64,000 nucleotides of DNA from Pseudomonadota bacterium (lineage in GTDB: Bacteria; Pseudomonadota; Gammaproteobacteria; Burkholderiales; Burkholderiaceae_C), in the NCBI GenBank assembly GCA_963205115.1, contig CAUJHV010000024.1, positions 60,008 through 124,007 on the forward strand, in the 5' to 3' direction. The position numbers and the translations under genes were made by a program. Numbering within the stretch: position 1 is the first letter of the stretch; each line of letters begins with the position of its first letter. This document shows, in pieces, positions 26,297 to 35,445 of the stretch. Under the pieces are notes generated by a model. That model made no database searches, had not been told where the DNA came from, and was given only the letters and a program-made list of their open reading frames with translations.

Positions 26297-27134
26297 GCCG
26301 TGTGTGGTGGCCGGCGTCCGGTCGCATCAGCCGCGCCGCCGAGCGCACCTCGGCGTGCAGCGCCGCCAGGTCGGCGTGCAGGCTGGACATCTGGGCGCGC
26401 AGGTCGGTGAGGATCTCGCGCTCGATGCGGCGCTCCTCGGTCTCGATCCACGCGGTGGCGATGGCGGCCGTGACCAGCGTGAGCACCCCGAAGCCCAGCA
26501 GGACCACGAAAAACGCAAAGATCTTGGAGGCCGTGGTCGTGGGCACCACGTCGCCATAGCCCACCGTGGCCGCCGTCGTGAAGGCCAGCCACAGGCCGTC
26601 GCCCAGCGTGGGCGTGGTCGGCTCCAGCCACCAGAAGCCCACGCCGCACAGCATCAGGACGACGAAGGACAGGATCAGCAGGTAGGCCGTGCCGCCGCGG
26701 CTGACCAGGTGCTGCACGGCCCACACCATGCGCAGCAGGGTCAGCAGGGCGACCGCCAGGCGCAGCATCAGCGCGGGCGAGGAAGCCGTGCTGGGCGGCA
26801 CCACGGCTGCAGCCACCAGGCCGGCCACGAGCAGCAGATCCAGCACGTTGGCCCGCACGTGGCGCGCGGGATGCGGCGTGTGGGACGCCGTCATGGCCAG
26901 CGCTGCCGCGACCACGGCGGCCGCCACCACATAGGCCAGATCGGCCATCCAGACCTGGGATGCGCCCAGCAGGTCGATGTAGAACGCGGGGATGGTCAGC
27001 ATCAGTGCCACCATGACCGGCCAGCGCCCATGGCGGTAGGCGCGCAGGGCCTGCGGCTGTGTGCCCGGCGGCAGGTGCAGGCCCAGGCGGAGCGGAATCG
27101 ACGATGGCGGGTCGGCGGTGCGCGGCGGCTTCAT
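26241..27134 (-). CDS. Potassium-type ion channel protein
   Basis: A 297-residue membrane protein with several hydrophobic segments (about residues 38-60, 65-82, 97-112, 120-140, 150-170, 205-225) and the canonical potassium selectivity filter TVGYGD in the loop before the last helix, preceded by a pore helix [10 protein letters not shown]. This is the six-segment voltage-gated-like layout, but no regularly spaced arginine S4 is visible, so voltage sensing is doubtful. A cytoplasmic tail ([34 protein letters not shown]) is predicted to form a coiled coil and may drive assembly. Its C-terminal 18 codons overlap the end of coaX on the opposite strand. Confidence 0.87.
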   Translation of the reverse strand: MKPPRTADPPSSIPLRLGLHLPPGTQPQALRAYRHGRWPVMVALMLTIPAFYIDLLGASQVWMADLAYVVAAAVVAAALAMTASHTPHPARHVRANVLDLLLVAGLVAAAVVPPSTASSPALMLRLAVALLTLLRMVWAVQHLVSRGGTAYLLILSFVVLMLCGVGFWWLEPTTPTLGDGLWLAFTTAATVGYGDVVPTTTASKIFAFFVVLLGFGVLTLVTAAIATAWIETEERRIEREILTDLRAQMSSLHADLAALHAEVRSAARLMRPDAGHHTRLSPKPDDDSRSAPGDHRR

Positions 27135-27384
27135 CGCACGAGGCTAGCGGCTTGCCCGCGCACGTGCTCTGACGCCGGTCAGGTCCGTCGCGACCAGGCG
27201 GCAAGGCCCCGTGCGGCGGTCGGACGCTCGGGCCCGCCCGAGGAGGCTTTTCGGCGAAGAAGAGGTACATTCGGTCACACTCACCCTCTTCGGGGGGTGT
27301 CGGATACAGGGGCTGCGCCGAGGCGGGCCAGCGGATACCGTGCGGCCTCGCACAGAAGTGGCAGGACCTGAAGTCGATCGCGTG

Positions 27385-29532
27385 ATGGCATTGGATGCGA
27401 GTGAGCAAGGCCCCGGCGGCGGGATGTTGCCGGCCGGGACGCAGGTCAAGGACCAGGTCGTTCAGGCATGGGTGCGCGCGGTGCCCGAGGGGCACCTGTA
27501 CCGCGTGGTGCATGCGCTGAGCCGCGAGACGGCACTGCTGCAGGAGTTCTATCCGCCGGATTGGGCCCGGCGCGAAGGGGACCGCGTCGTCGCGCAACCC
27601 CATCGCACGATGGATTACCAGGTGGGCCTCAAGCGCTTCCTGCTGCGCGTGCGGCAGCTCTCGCGCCTGAGCCACCCGGCATTGCCCACGCTGCTGGACG
27701 CCTGGCCGGGCCAGGGCACGGCCTATGCGCTGCTGGCCGAACCTGCGGGCCGTTCGCTGGCCGAGGTCGTGCAGTCTGCTGGCGGCAACCTGCCCACGGA
27801 GCGCTTCTGGTCCTGGCTGAATGCCTGCATGGATTTCGCCGAGTGGCTGCATGCCCAGGGCAAGGTCCATGGCGCCTGGGATCCGACGGGCATCTGGGTG
27901 ATGGATGACGGCCGTCTGGTGCTGCCGCCGCCGGACGTCGAGGGCGGGGCGCAACCCGGCTCGCCCTGGCAGGCGCTGGAACAGACGGCGCTGGCGCCCA
28001 TCGGCACGCAACGGGGTCCGTGGACCGATGTCTTCGGCATTGCCGCCCTCGCAGCCTTCATGCTGACCGGCCAGGGCCCGATGGCCGCTGCGCGCCGCGG
28101 GGTGGGCCAACGCTGGTCCGCACCCACCAAGTTGGGCGAACGCGACGCGCCCGCCGTCGACCAGGTCCCGCCAGCCCTGATGGCTGCGATCCGGGTAAGC
28201 CTGTTGCCGAACCCGCGTCAGCGGCCCCAGGGCATTCCGCAACTCAAGGCCATGATGGGCCTGAACGCACCGCCTGGCGCGGATGAGGCCGCAGCGACCG
28301 TGTCGGCGGGCCTGGCCCCCGCGCCGCCCGGACATGCCGAACGTGCCGGGCCGGACACCGTGCCGGATACCGTCGCGCTCGAGGAATATGCCGACGAACC
28401 GGCGCCCAGGCCCGAGGCGGCGCAGGTGCCGCCGGCTGCAGCCTCTGCGGTGGCGCCACCTGCCGATGCGGCGGGCACGACGCCGCCCGTCCGCCCGGCG
28501 GCCGTGCCACCGGTGACTGCGGTCAAGTCCGCGCCCGCGTCGGCCGCTGACCGTGTGCCGCCCGCAGTCGCCAAGGCGGAGCCCATGCTGGAATCGGCGC
28601 GCAAGGTGGCCCCCAAGAAGCCTCGCCGTACGCGTGCCAAGGGCGAAGTGCGGGCGGATTCCCTGCCACCGTCGGGCTGGGATTCGCGACCGAGCCGCAT
28701 CGGCGGCGACTCGCGTCCGCCGCCTCCGTTGCCGATGTCCGGGCTGGCCGCCTCCGGCGTGACCCGGGGCGCACTCGTGCCGGTGTCGGCTGCGGGTCTG
28801 CCCGTGCCGCTGGGGTCGGATTCGCTGCCGCCGTCGCAGCCGCCGGATCCGCGCTCAGCGGGCCGCCAGCAGTCGGTGCGGGCCGCCGCCGTGGCGGCCT
28901 TCGCCGCCGCTGCGCTGGCCGCGGTGCTGTTTGTGATGGAGCCGCCCCGGCCCACCGAAGTTGCCGCTGCGCGCGGACCTTCGACGTCGACGCCGCAACC
29001 CATCACCCCAGCGGAACGCACGCTCCAGACCCAGCCGCCAGGTGCAGGTCCCGGCCCGGCGGCTGCGGCCCCGTCAACGACGCCAGGCACAACAGCAGAA
29101 GCGCCCACACCCCAAGCGAACCCGCCCCGGACTGCACCGGCAGCGGTGGAACCGTCCACGGCGGTGGCGGCCACGCCAGCTGCGGGGCGCACGCAGGCAG
29201 GCGCCTTGCCCGGCAACGCCGCGACGCCTGGCCCCGTGGCCGGCGGTACCGCCGGTGTGGCGACCGCTGCAACCGGCACGCCCGCCGTGGCTGCCGCCGT
29301 GCCGCCGGCCGAGCCCCTCGCATCCGCGCGCACCGCCCCAAGGGGCGACACGCGCGCGGAAACCCGTTCGGCAGCGCGCGATGCGGCCGTGGCGGCCACG
29401 GCCTCCGGTCTGGCCGGCGCCACGCGCGCGGCGCCAGGCTCGCCGCGCCTGTCGCGTTGCAGCCAGGCCCTGCTCGAACACTCACTGGGCACGGATGCCG
29501 CCGCGGCGGGCGTGGCCCAGCACTGCCGATGA
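27385..29532 (+). CDS. Transmembrane pseudokinase (degenerate serine/threonine kinase fold)
   Basis: A 715-residue protein. Residues about 15-290 align with bacterial Ser/Thr kinases, including the helix F-like GPWTDVFGIAALAAFMLTGQGP, but every catalytic element is gone: the VAIK lysine is Gln53 in ALLQEFYP, HRDIKPxN is HGAWDPTG (162-169), and DFG is replaced by PPPD (181-184). A long Pro/Ala linker (about 290-495) leads to one membrane helix (about 498-518), then about 195 residues of Ala/Thr/Pro-rich periplasmic sequence ending in a two-cysteine motif. It is probably a scaffold or sensor rather than an enzyme. The start is ATG 27385, with GTG 27382 possible. Its stop overlaps the OmpA-lipoprotein start (ATGA), so the products likely act together across the envelope. 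Confidence 0.85.
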   Translation: MALDASEQGPGGGMLPAGTQVKDQVVQAWVRAVPEGHLYRVVHALSRETALLQEFYPPDWARREGDRVVAQPHRTMDYQVGLKRFLLRVRQLSRLSHPALPTLLDAWPGQGTAYALLAEPAGRSLAEVVQSAGGNLPTERFWSWLNACMDFAEWLHAQGKVHGAWDPTGIWVMDDGRLVLPPPDVEGGAQPGSPWQALEQTALAPIGTQRGPWTDVFGIAALAAFMLTGQGPMAAARRGVGQRWSAPTKLGERDAPAVDQVPPALMAAIRVSLLPNPRQRPQGIPQLKAMMGLNAPPGADEAAATVSAGLAPAPPGHAERAGPDTVPDTVALEEYADEPAPRPEAAQVPPAAASAVAPPADAAGTTPPVRPAAVPPVTAVKSAPASAADRVPPAVAKAEPMLESARKVAPKKPRRTRAKGEVRADSLPPSGWDSRPSRIGGDSRPPPPLPMSGLAASGVTRGALVPVSAAGLPVPLGSDSLPPSQPPDPRSAGRQQSVRAAAVAAFAAAALAAVLFVMEPPRPTEVAAARGPSTSTPQPITPAERTLQTQPPGAGPGPAAAAPSTTPGTTAEAPTPQANPPRTAPAAVEPSTAVAATPAAGRTQAGALPGNAATPGPVAGGTAGVATAATGTPAVAAAVPPAEPLASARTAPRGDTRAETRSAARDAAVAATASGLAGATRAAPGSPRLSRCSQALLEHSLGTDAAAAGVAQHCR

Positions 29533-30596
29533 CCATCGACCCTTTCCGATCGACCCTGCACGCGCCTGCGCCGCGCCGGTTCCTGGCCGCCACGGCACTC
29601 GCGCTGGGCCTGGCGATGGCGGGTTTCCTGGGCGGCTGTGCCGCCCCGGTTACGGCGCCGCCGCCGTCGACCGCCAGCACGCCGCTGCAACAGACCACCG
29701 ACCGCCTGACCGACCTCGTGCTCGCGCAGACGCAGCAATTGCGTCCCGCGACAGCGCTGCCGCCCGCGGCCGTGCCGGTGTCTGTGGCGCCGGCCCTGAT
29801 GCTCGATGCCGCCGAGCGCCGCCCGCAGGCGGTGCAGGTCCCTGTGCCGCGCTGGATCGCGCAGCGCATCGCCGAGCAGCACCGCGCCTTTGCGGTGGTG
29901 CCCGAAGGCGACGCCAGCGCGCGTGTGCGCCTGCGCGCCCGCCTGGAGCCTGAAGACGCGCCGCCAGCGGCCGGCTTGGTGCCCTTCGTGCTGACGGTGG
30001 AAGCGCTGGATGCGAAGGACGGGGCACTGATCGTGGCCGTCAGCGAACGCGTGCGCGACCTGTCGCTGCAATCCCTGGTGGCCACCCGCCCGGCGGAGCG
30101 CCCGCCCGCGCCGCTGCCGGTCAGCGACAGCGTGCACGCGCTGAACGCCGAATACGTGGCCTTGCTCAAGGCGGGCAAGGACACGGAAGCGCAGTCGGTT
30201 TTCAAGCGCATCGTGGCTGAGGGTCTGGCCACGCGCAACCTGCCGGTGCGTCTGCTGTTCGCACCCGCCTCTTCCGAGTTCTACCCGGATCCGGTGCTGA
30301 TCCGGCGCTACGGCTCGTGGCTCGCCGAGGTGGCCGATCAGCTGTCGCGTTCGACCCAGTGCCTGGAGATCGTCGGCCACGCCAGCCGCACCGGAAACGA
30401 GGCCGCCAACCGCCGGCTGTCGAACCAGCGTGCGCTGGCGGTGCGGCGGATCCTGCTGAAACACGCGCCGGCGCTGGGGCCTCGCCTGTCGACGGTGGCG
30501 CTGGGGCGCTCGCAGACCCAGCCCGGCGCTGCCCCCGACGAGATGCGTGAAGCCGGCGACCGGCGTGTCGACCTGAAAGTCGTCGACTGCCCGTGA
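29529..30596 (+). CDS. OmpA-family lipoprotein
   Basis: A 355-residue lipoprotein. The signal has an n-region with PRRFLAATALALGLAMAGF and a lipobox LGGC with Cys37. A middle region of about 180 residues is not recognised. The C-terminal domain (about 235-355) is OmpA-like: VRLLFAPASSEFYPDPVLIRRY, LEIVGHASRTGNEAANRRLSNQRALAVRRIL and a terminal DRRVDLKVV strand, the pattern that binds meso-diaminopimelate in peptidoglycan, with the NRRLSNQRA arginines. The protein is probably anchored in the outer membrane and holds the wall. Translational coupling to the pseudokinase suggests that the two form an envelope-spanning pair. Confidence 0.88.
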   Translation: MTIDPFRSTLHAPAPRRFLAATALALGLAMAGFLGGCAAPVTAPPPSTASTPLQQTTDRLTDLVLAQTQQLRPATALPPAAVPVSVAPALMLDAAERRPQAVQVPVPRWIAQRIAEQHRAFAVVPEGDASARVRLRARLEPEDAPPAAGLVPFVLTVEALDAKDGALIVAVSERVRDLSLQSLVATRPAERPPAPLPVSDSVHALNAEYVALLKAGKDTEAQSVFKRIVAEGLATRNLPVRLLFAPASSEFYPDPVLIRRYGSWLAEVADQLSRSTQCLEIVGHASRTGNEAANRRLSNQRALAVRRILLKHAPALGPRLSTVALGRSQTQPGAAPDEMREAGDRRVDLKVVDCP

Positions 30597-30600
30597 CGCC

Positions 30601-30631
30601 GGTGCGTGCGCCTCGGGCTGGCGCGCGCACC
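30601..30631. terminator. Hairpin between convergent OmpA-lipoprotein and hslU genes
   Basis: GGTGCGTGCGCC and GGCGCGCGCACC form a 12-bp stem with one G-T pair and a 7-nt loop, starting 4 bp after the lipoprotein stop. No T-run follows. Its position between convergent genes makes a transcription stop plausible. Confidence 0.5.
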
Positions 30632-30692
30632 AGGAAACCCCGCAAGCCCTGACCAGCCTCCCGCCCGGCGCGCGGGTCAGCCCGCCGTGCGG

Positions 30693-32036
30693 CTACAGCA
30701 CGTAGCGCGACAGGTCTTCGTTGCGCGCCAGTTCGGCCAGGCGCTGGTCGACCATGGCCGCGTCGATCAGCACCGTCTGCCCGCCGCGGTTCGGCGCGTC
30801 GAAGCTGATGTCGTCGAGCAGCCGCTCCATCACGGTGGACAGGCGGCGCGCGCCGATGTTCTCGGTGCGTTCGTTGACGTCGAAGGCGATCTGCGCCAGG
30901 CGCCGCACGGCGTCCGGTCCGATCTCCAGCGTCACACCCTCGGTGGCCAGCAGCGCCTGGTACTGCTTGATCAGGCTGGCGTGGGTGGCCGTCAGGATGG
31001 CCTCGAAATCATCGACCGACAGCGGCGACAGCTCCACACGGATCGGGAAGCGGCCTTGGAGCTCGGGAATCAGATCGCTCGGGCGCGCCAGGTGAAAGGC
31101 GCCGGACGCGATGAACAGGATGTGGTCGGTCTTGACCATGCCGTACTTGGTGTGCACGGCCGTGCCCTCGACCAGCGGCAGCAGGTCGCGCTGCACGCCC
31201 TGGCGGCTGACCTCGGCGCCCTGGCCTTCGGCGCGCGAGGCGACCTTGTCGATCTCGTCGATGAAGACGATGCCGTTGCCCTCGGCCTGGGCCAGCGCCG
31301 CGGCGCGGATCTCGTCCTCGTTGACGAGCTTGCCGGCTTCTTCCTCGACCAGCAGCTTCATGGCGTCGCGGATCTTCAGCTTGCGCGCCTTCTTGCGCTC
31401 GCCGCCCATCTGGGAGAACAGGCCGCGCAGCTGCTCGGCCATCTCTTCCATGCCCTGCGGGCCCATGACTTCGAGCGTCGGCTTGGACTCGGCCAGTTCG
31501 ATCTCGATTTCCTTGTCGTCCAGCGTGCCTTCGCGCAGGCGCTTGCGCATGACCTGGCGCGCGGTGTTGTCCGCGGCCGGGGCGCTGTCGCTGGCAAAAC
31601 CCACATGGCGCGGCGGCGGCACGAGCACGTCCAGGATGCGGTCTTCGGCCCCGTCCTCGGCATACAGGCGGCGCGATGCCACCTGGCGCTCGCGCTCCTG
31701 CTTGACAGCCACCTCGACGAGGTCGCGGATGATGGTGTCGACATCCTTGCCGACATAGCCGACCTCGGTGAACTTGGTCGCCTCGACTTTCACGAAAGGT
31801 GCATCGGCCAGCCGCGCCAGGCGGCGGGCGATCTCGGTCTTGCCCACGCCGGTGGGGCCGATCATCAGGATGTTCTTGGGCGTGATCTCGCCGCGCAGCT
31901 TCTCGTCGACCTGCTGGCGGCGCCAGCGGTTGCGCAGCGCGATGGCCACCGCGCGCTTGGCGGCCTTCTGGCCGACGATGTGACGGTCGAGTTCGGAGAC
32001 GATCTCGGCCGGGGTCATGGCACTCTTCATGGGCAT
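30693..32036 (-). CDS. hslU: HslU, ATPase subunit of the HslVU protease
   Basis: A 447-residue AAA+ unfoldase. Visible motifs: [17 protein letters not shown] at the N-terminus, Walker A GPTGVGKT, the pore loop GYVGKDV, an I-domain (about 110-240), Walker B IVFIDEID, sensor 1 FIASGAF, and a C-terminal tail LSRYVL that docks into HslV. HslU unfolds proteins and feeds them to the HslV peptidase in a cytoplasmic complex, part of heat-shock quality control. The ORF offers ATG at 32036, 32030 and 32018; homologues begin a few residues before MTPAEIV, so the first two fit best. It follows hslV by 73 bp. Confidence 0.96.
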   Translation of the reverse strand: MPMKSAMTPAEIVSELDRHIVGQKAAKRAVAIALRNRWRRQQVDEKLRGEITPKNILMIGPTGVGKTEIARRLARLADAPFVKVEATKFTEVGYVGKDVDTIIRDLVEVAVKQERERQVASRRLYAEDGAEDRILDVLVPPPRHVGFASDSAPAADNTARQVMRKRLREGTLDDKEIEIELAESKPTLEVMGPQGMEEMAEQLRGLFSQMGGERKKARKLKIRDAMKLLVEEEAGKLVNEDEIRAAALAQAEGNGIVFIDEIDKVASRAEGQGAEVSRQGVQRDLLPLVEGTAVHTKYGMVKTDHILFIASGAFHLARPSDLIPELQGRFPIRVELSPLSVDDFEAILTATHASLIKQYQALLATEGVTLEIGPDAVRRLAQIAFDVNERTENIGARRLSTVMERLLDDISFDAPNRGGQTVLIDAAMVDQRLAELARNEDLSRYVL

Positions 32037-32109
32037 CGGGGCGTCGTGCGGTCAGCAGACCGCTGGGGGAGGGCGGGCGGGGCCACTGCCGGGCGACCGC
32101 ATCAGCCCA

Positions 32110-32658
32110 TCATTCCAGGATTTCGACGACGTGGTTCTGGTTCGTGTAGATGCACAGGTCGCCCGCGATGGCGAGCGACTGCTTGACGATCTCGGCGGGC
32201 GTCATCTGCGTGTGTTCCAGCAGGGCCCGCGCCGCAGCCTGCGCATACGCGCCGCCGGAGCCGATGGCCACGATGCCGAGTTCCGGCTCCAGCACGTCGC
32301 CGTTGCCGGTGATGATCAGCGAAGTCTCGCGGTCGGCCACGGCCAGCATGGCCTCCAGGCGGCGCAGCACGCGGTCGGTGCGCCAGTCCTTGGTCAGTTC
32401 GACGGCCGAACGCAGGAGGTGCCCCTGGTGCTTCTCGAGCTTGGCCTCGAAGCGTTCGAACAGCGTGAAGGCATCGGCCGTGGCGCCGGCAAAACCCGCC
32501 AGCACCTGCTCGCGGTAGAGGCGGCGCACCTTGCGCGCGCTGGCCTTCATGACGATGTTGCCCAGCGTGACCTGGCCGTCACCGCCCATGGCCACCTGGT
32601 TGCCGCGCCGCACGCTCAGGATCGTCGTGCCGTGAAAAACGGGGGATTCGCCGCTCAT
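32110..32658 (-). CDS. hslV: HslV, peptidase subunit of the HslVU protease
   Basis: A 182-residue threonine peptidase related to the proteasome beta subunit. The mature catalytic chain starts at [12 protein letters not shown], so Thr11 is the likely nucleophile after removal of a 10-residue propeptide (SGESPVFHG). The [20 protein letters not shown] and [14 protein letters not shown] motifs are typical. It forms a double hexamer capped by HslU. Its ATG overlaps the stop of the upstream STAS-domain gene by 4 bp, so hslV is translationally coupled to that gene. I do not see a clean sigma-32 promoter directly upstream. Confidence 0.96.
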   Translation of the reverse strand: MSGESPVFHGTTILSVRRGNQVAMGGDGQVTLGNIVMKASARKVRRLYREQVLAGFAGATADAFTLFERFEAKLEKHQGHLLRSAVELTKDWRTDRVLRRLEAMLAVADRETSLIITGNGDVLEPELGIVAIGSGGAYAQAAARALLEHTQMTPAEIVKQSLAIAGDLCIYTNQNHVVEILE

Positions 32659-34469
32659 ACGCGCCGCACCTGGACCTTGGCGTGTTCGTTGATGCCCATC
32701 GCCCCGAAGAACAGGGCCACGAGCCGGTGGGTGTCGGTGAAGCTCACCTGGCGGCCTTCGTTGCGCCGTGCGAGCACCCAGTTCAACAGGTCGCCCGCGG
32801 CGATGAAGTCGACGCGGATCAGGTGCGCGCAGGAGACCGTCACGATCGGTGCGGTGTCCAGGCTGGCGTTGATGCGCGTCAGCGTGGGGGACAGGTCGCT
32901 GACCAGCTGGCCCGACAGCTCGACATGCGCGATCTGGATGGTCGTGCCCGGATCGGTCAGGCCCGATTCGTGGAACGAGGTCGAGACGTCGCTGAAGACC
33001 GAGAGCTGCGGCGACAGCGTCGGGTGGCCCGGGTCGCTCAGCCGCACGGTGCAGCGCGTGGGTTCCCAGGACGGCGGCGACACCTCGTAGGTCACGCAAT
33101 AGTCGATGGCCGCTTCGTCGAACTGGTCGGCGCGGTTGGCCAGGCGCAGCGCATCCAGGCGGGCCAGCCAGAAGGCCGGGTCGGCATCGCGCACGCCGGT
33201 GGGCGCGGCTTCGGCCAGGGCCGTGAAGAGGCGGTCGCCGCCGATCCAGCGCATCTCGATGGCCTGCCCGGCCCACAGCCGGAACAGCGTCGACATCTGC
33301 GTGGCCGCCTCGACCTCGACGTGTTTCAGGCCCGACCAGTCCAGCACCCAGGGCAGCGGCAGCTGCAGCGTCTGCGAGCGCAGCCGCGACACCGCTTCGG
33401 TATCCAGGATCGCCGGGCTGATCCAGCCGACATCGCCGCCGACGGCGGCGGCGCTCAGGCCCACGGCCGACGCCGGTGACGCCGCTGCCGCTTCGGCCAC
33501 CAGCCGGGGCATCGAGAACCACTGCGGCGCGGACCAGCCGAAGCGGTGGGCGTAGTCCATCGCCAGGCTCTCGAAGTTCTGCTGCTGGCCCGTGGCGCGG
33601 TAGAGGTCGAACATGACCAGCCAGGTCTCGGCGTGCTGCGCACGCAGACCGCCCGGGCCGATCAGTTGTTGGAGCGACCGCTCACATTGCGAAAAATCGG
33701 CATTGGCAAAGGCAATGACCGCCTCGTCGAGCTCGGGGTCGTGCACGACTTCGGTGGTCTCGACCTCCACGCCAAGCGGTTCGCGGCCGACCGGGAACTC
33801 ATTGGCGCCGCCGATGGACTGGCGGCTGTCCATCGATTCCGGCGTCAGCGGCCCCAGACCGTTGCTCATGATGACCGAGGTGGCCGCCGGCTCGTGCAGG
33901 ATGGGTACGTCGCTCAGGTCGAGGTCGGGCCGCGTCGTGGTGCCGCGGGTGCCCAGCGGCGAGCCGTCGCTCAGCACATCGGTGACCTGGGGCAGTTCCT
34001 GGCCCAGCTGCGCGGCCATGGATCCCGGACCGTGCCGCGACAGCACGCCCGGTTCGGTGGGGGCATCGAAGAAGGCGGTGTTCTTGCTGCCGCGGAAACC
34101 CGGCGTGTCGCCGACCATTTCGCGTTCGATGTGGTCGATCTTGGCCTTGACCACGCCTTGCGTGCGCGCGCTGATCGAATCGCCACCGGGCCGCGGGGCC
34201 TCGGTTTCGTCCAGGCGCGAAGACGGACCCAGCGCGGCCAGCTGCTCGGCGCTGAGGCCCTCGCGCCGCACGCGGCGCAGCATGTCGAACTCGCGCTTGC
34301 GCACGAAATCGTTGCGCCGCTTGCGCTCGACCATGGCACGCAGCTCGGACCGTTCGAGATCCTTGCTGTCGTCCTGGCGGGAATTCAGGTCAGCCCACTC
34401 CAGGGTGGGGTTCGACACGAACTGCACCACCTTGCGGAAGAAGCTTTTGTTTTCCTTGGGCTCCGCCAT
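32655..34469 (-). CDS. STAS-domain protein coupled to hslV
   Basis: A 604-residue protein. Residues 1-130 are charged and look helical ([25 protein letters not shown]). Residues about 130-250 are low complexity and probably disordered. Residues about 255-420 are helical with a tetratricopeptide feel ([22 protein letters not shown]). The last 100 residues form a STAS-like domain ([43 protein letters not shown]), similar to the MlaB or anti-sigma antagonist fold, and an internal segment near 370-440 may be a second, weaker STAS copy. No enzyme motif is seen. The 4-bp overlap with hslV links it to the HslVU operon. Its function is unknown to me. Confidence 0.82.
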   Translation of the reverse strand: MAEPKENKSFFRKVVQFVSNPTLEWADLNSRQDDSKDLERSELRAMVERKRRNDFVRKREFDMLRRVRREGLSAEQLAALGPSSRLDETEAPRPGGDSISARTQGVVKAKIDHIEREMVGDTPGFRGSKNTAFFDAPTEPGVLSRHGPGSMAAQLGQELPQVTDVLSDGSPLGTRGTTTRPDLDLSDVPILHEPAATSVIMSNGLGPLTPESMDSRQSIGGANEFPVGREPLGVEVETTEVVHDPELDEAVIAFANADFSQCERSLQQLIGPGGLRAQHAETWLVMFDLYRATGQQQNFESLAMDYAHRFGWSAPQWFSMPRLVAEAAAASPASAVGLSAAAVGGDVGWISPAILDTEAVSRLRSQTLQLPLPWVLDWSGLKHVEVEAATQMSTLFRLWAGQAIEMRWIGGDRLFTALAEAAPTGVRDADPAFWLARLDALRLANRADQFDEAAIDYCVTYEVSPPSWEPTRCTVRLSDPGHPTLSPQLSVFSDVSTSFHESGLTDPGTTIQIAHVELSGQLVSDLSPTLTRINASLDTAPIVTVSCAHLIRVDFIAAGDLLNWVLARRNEGRQVSFTDTHRLVALFFGAMGINEHAKVQVRRV

Positions 34470-34524
34470 GTCGGGTGCAGCTGCGCTTCGGGCTATCCGG
34501 GGTACGGTTCTGAACAGGGTAAAG

Positions 34525-34548
34525 GGCCTCGCGCAGGGGCGCGAAGCC
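34525..34548 (-). terminator. Putative terminator after dksA
   Basis: On the minus strand GGCTTCGCGC and GCGCGAGGCC pair (one mismatch) around a 4-nt loop and are followed by CTTTA, a short U-rich run, beginning 3 bp after the dksA stop. This is the best intrinsic-terminator shape in the window, but it could also belong to the leader of the downstream STAS-hslVU unit. Confidence 0.45.
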
Positions 34549-34551
34549 GCT

Positions 34552-35277
34552 TCAGTCCCCGAACATCTTCTGCTTCAGTTCGCGGCGCTGCTGGGCTTCC
34601 AGGGACAGGGTCGCCGTCGGCCGCGCCAGCAGCCGGGGCAGCCCGATGGGCTCGCCGGTTTCATCGCAATAGCCGTACTCGCCGGTGTCCAGTCGCGACA
34701 GCGCCTGGCTGATCTTCTTGAGCAGCTTGCGCTCGCGGTCGCGCGTGCGCAACTCCAGGGCGTGCTCTTCTTCGATCGTCGCACGGTCGGCCGGGTCCGG
34801 CACGATGGTGGTGTCTTCGCGCAGGTGCTCGGTCGTCTCGCCGGCGTTGGACAGCAGATCGTCCTTCTGCCCCTGCAGGCAGGCGCGGAAGTAGTCGATC
34901 TGCTTGTCGTTCATGTACTCGCTGTCGGGCATCGCGAGCAGTTCGGCTTCGGTCAGGTCACGGCCGGCCTTGGTCTTCCAGGCGTTGACGAGCTTGGGAT
35001 CTGCCTTGGTGACGGTCTTGACTGGATTCATGGGTTCAGGATGAACGACCGGCCGCCGGGCCGGTCCGAAACGGTCGGCAAAACCGTGGGTAAGCGGCAT
35101 GGCCGCGCTCTGGGCGGGGGGATCCGAGATCGCGCCGCCGGGAATTTCCGTCACGGCCGACTTGCGGCCACCAGACGCACGTGTGGCAGCCTTTGGCGCG
35201 ACCGCCGGCTCGTGGCCCACGACCGCGGCTGCCGGCTTGGCAATCTTGGTGGTGGTCTTGGCTGGGGGCTTGCTCAC
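34552..35277 (-). CDS. dksA: RNA polymerase-binding protein DksA
   Basis: A 241-residue DksA with an extended Lys/Ala/Pro-rich N-terminus (SKPPAKTTTKIAKPAAA) before the conserved coiled coil (about 110-200; KDDLLSNAGETTEHLREDTTIVPDPADRA carries the coiled-coil tip Asp and Ala) and the globular end. DksA enters the secondary channel of RNA polymerase and, with ppGpp, mediates the stringent response. The zinc finger is degenerate: YGYCDETGEPIG and ARPTATLSLEA keep one of four cysteines, a form known in betaproteobacteria that folds without zinc. The GTG at 35277 is chosen because AGGAG lies 6 nt upstream (complement of 35284-35288). A hairpin CCACCC-gcga-GGGTGG at 35327-35342 lies in the leader. 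Confidence 0.93.
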   Translation of the reverse strand: MSKPPAKTTTKIAKPAAAVVGHEPAVAPKAATRASGGRKSAVTEIPGGAISDPPAQSAAMPLTHGFADRFGPARRPVVHPEPMNPVKTVTKADPKLVNAWKTKAGRDLTEAELLAMPDSEYMNDKQIDYFRACLQGQKDDLLSNAGETTEHLREDTTIVPDPADRATIEEEHALELRTRDRERKLLKKISQALSRLDTGEYGYCDETGEPIGLPRLLARPTATLSLEAQQRRELKQKMFGD

Positions 35278-35326
35278 GGTGATCTCCTGGCCGTGGCGTC
35301 GGGCACGCGGACGTAAATCTGACAGG

Positions 35327-35342
35327 CCACCCGCGAGGGTGG
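35327..35342. repeat. Hairpin in the dksA leader
   Basis: CCACCC-GCGA-GGGTGG, a perfect 6-bp stem with a GNRA-type loop on the plus strand, about 50 bp upstream of the dksA start. Function unknown; it may simply be leader structure. Confidence 0.35.
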
Positions 35343-35445
35343 TTCGAACCCGGCCGGGGGGGCCAAAGGCGCGCGGATTGTAGCCACGCGTTCCATGCGG
35401 CGTGACGCAGTTTGCATCACATCGCAACGGGCTTGTTGCAGCGCA

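Noticed and set aside
35327..35362. A tRNA-like T-arm (GGTTCGAACCC-type sequence) in the dksA leader
   Set aside because: The flanking bases do not form a T-stem, and there is no D-arm, anticodon arm or acceptor stem.
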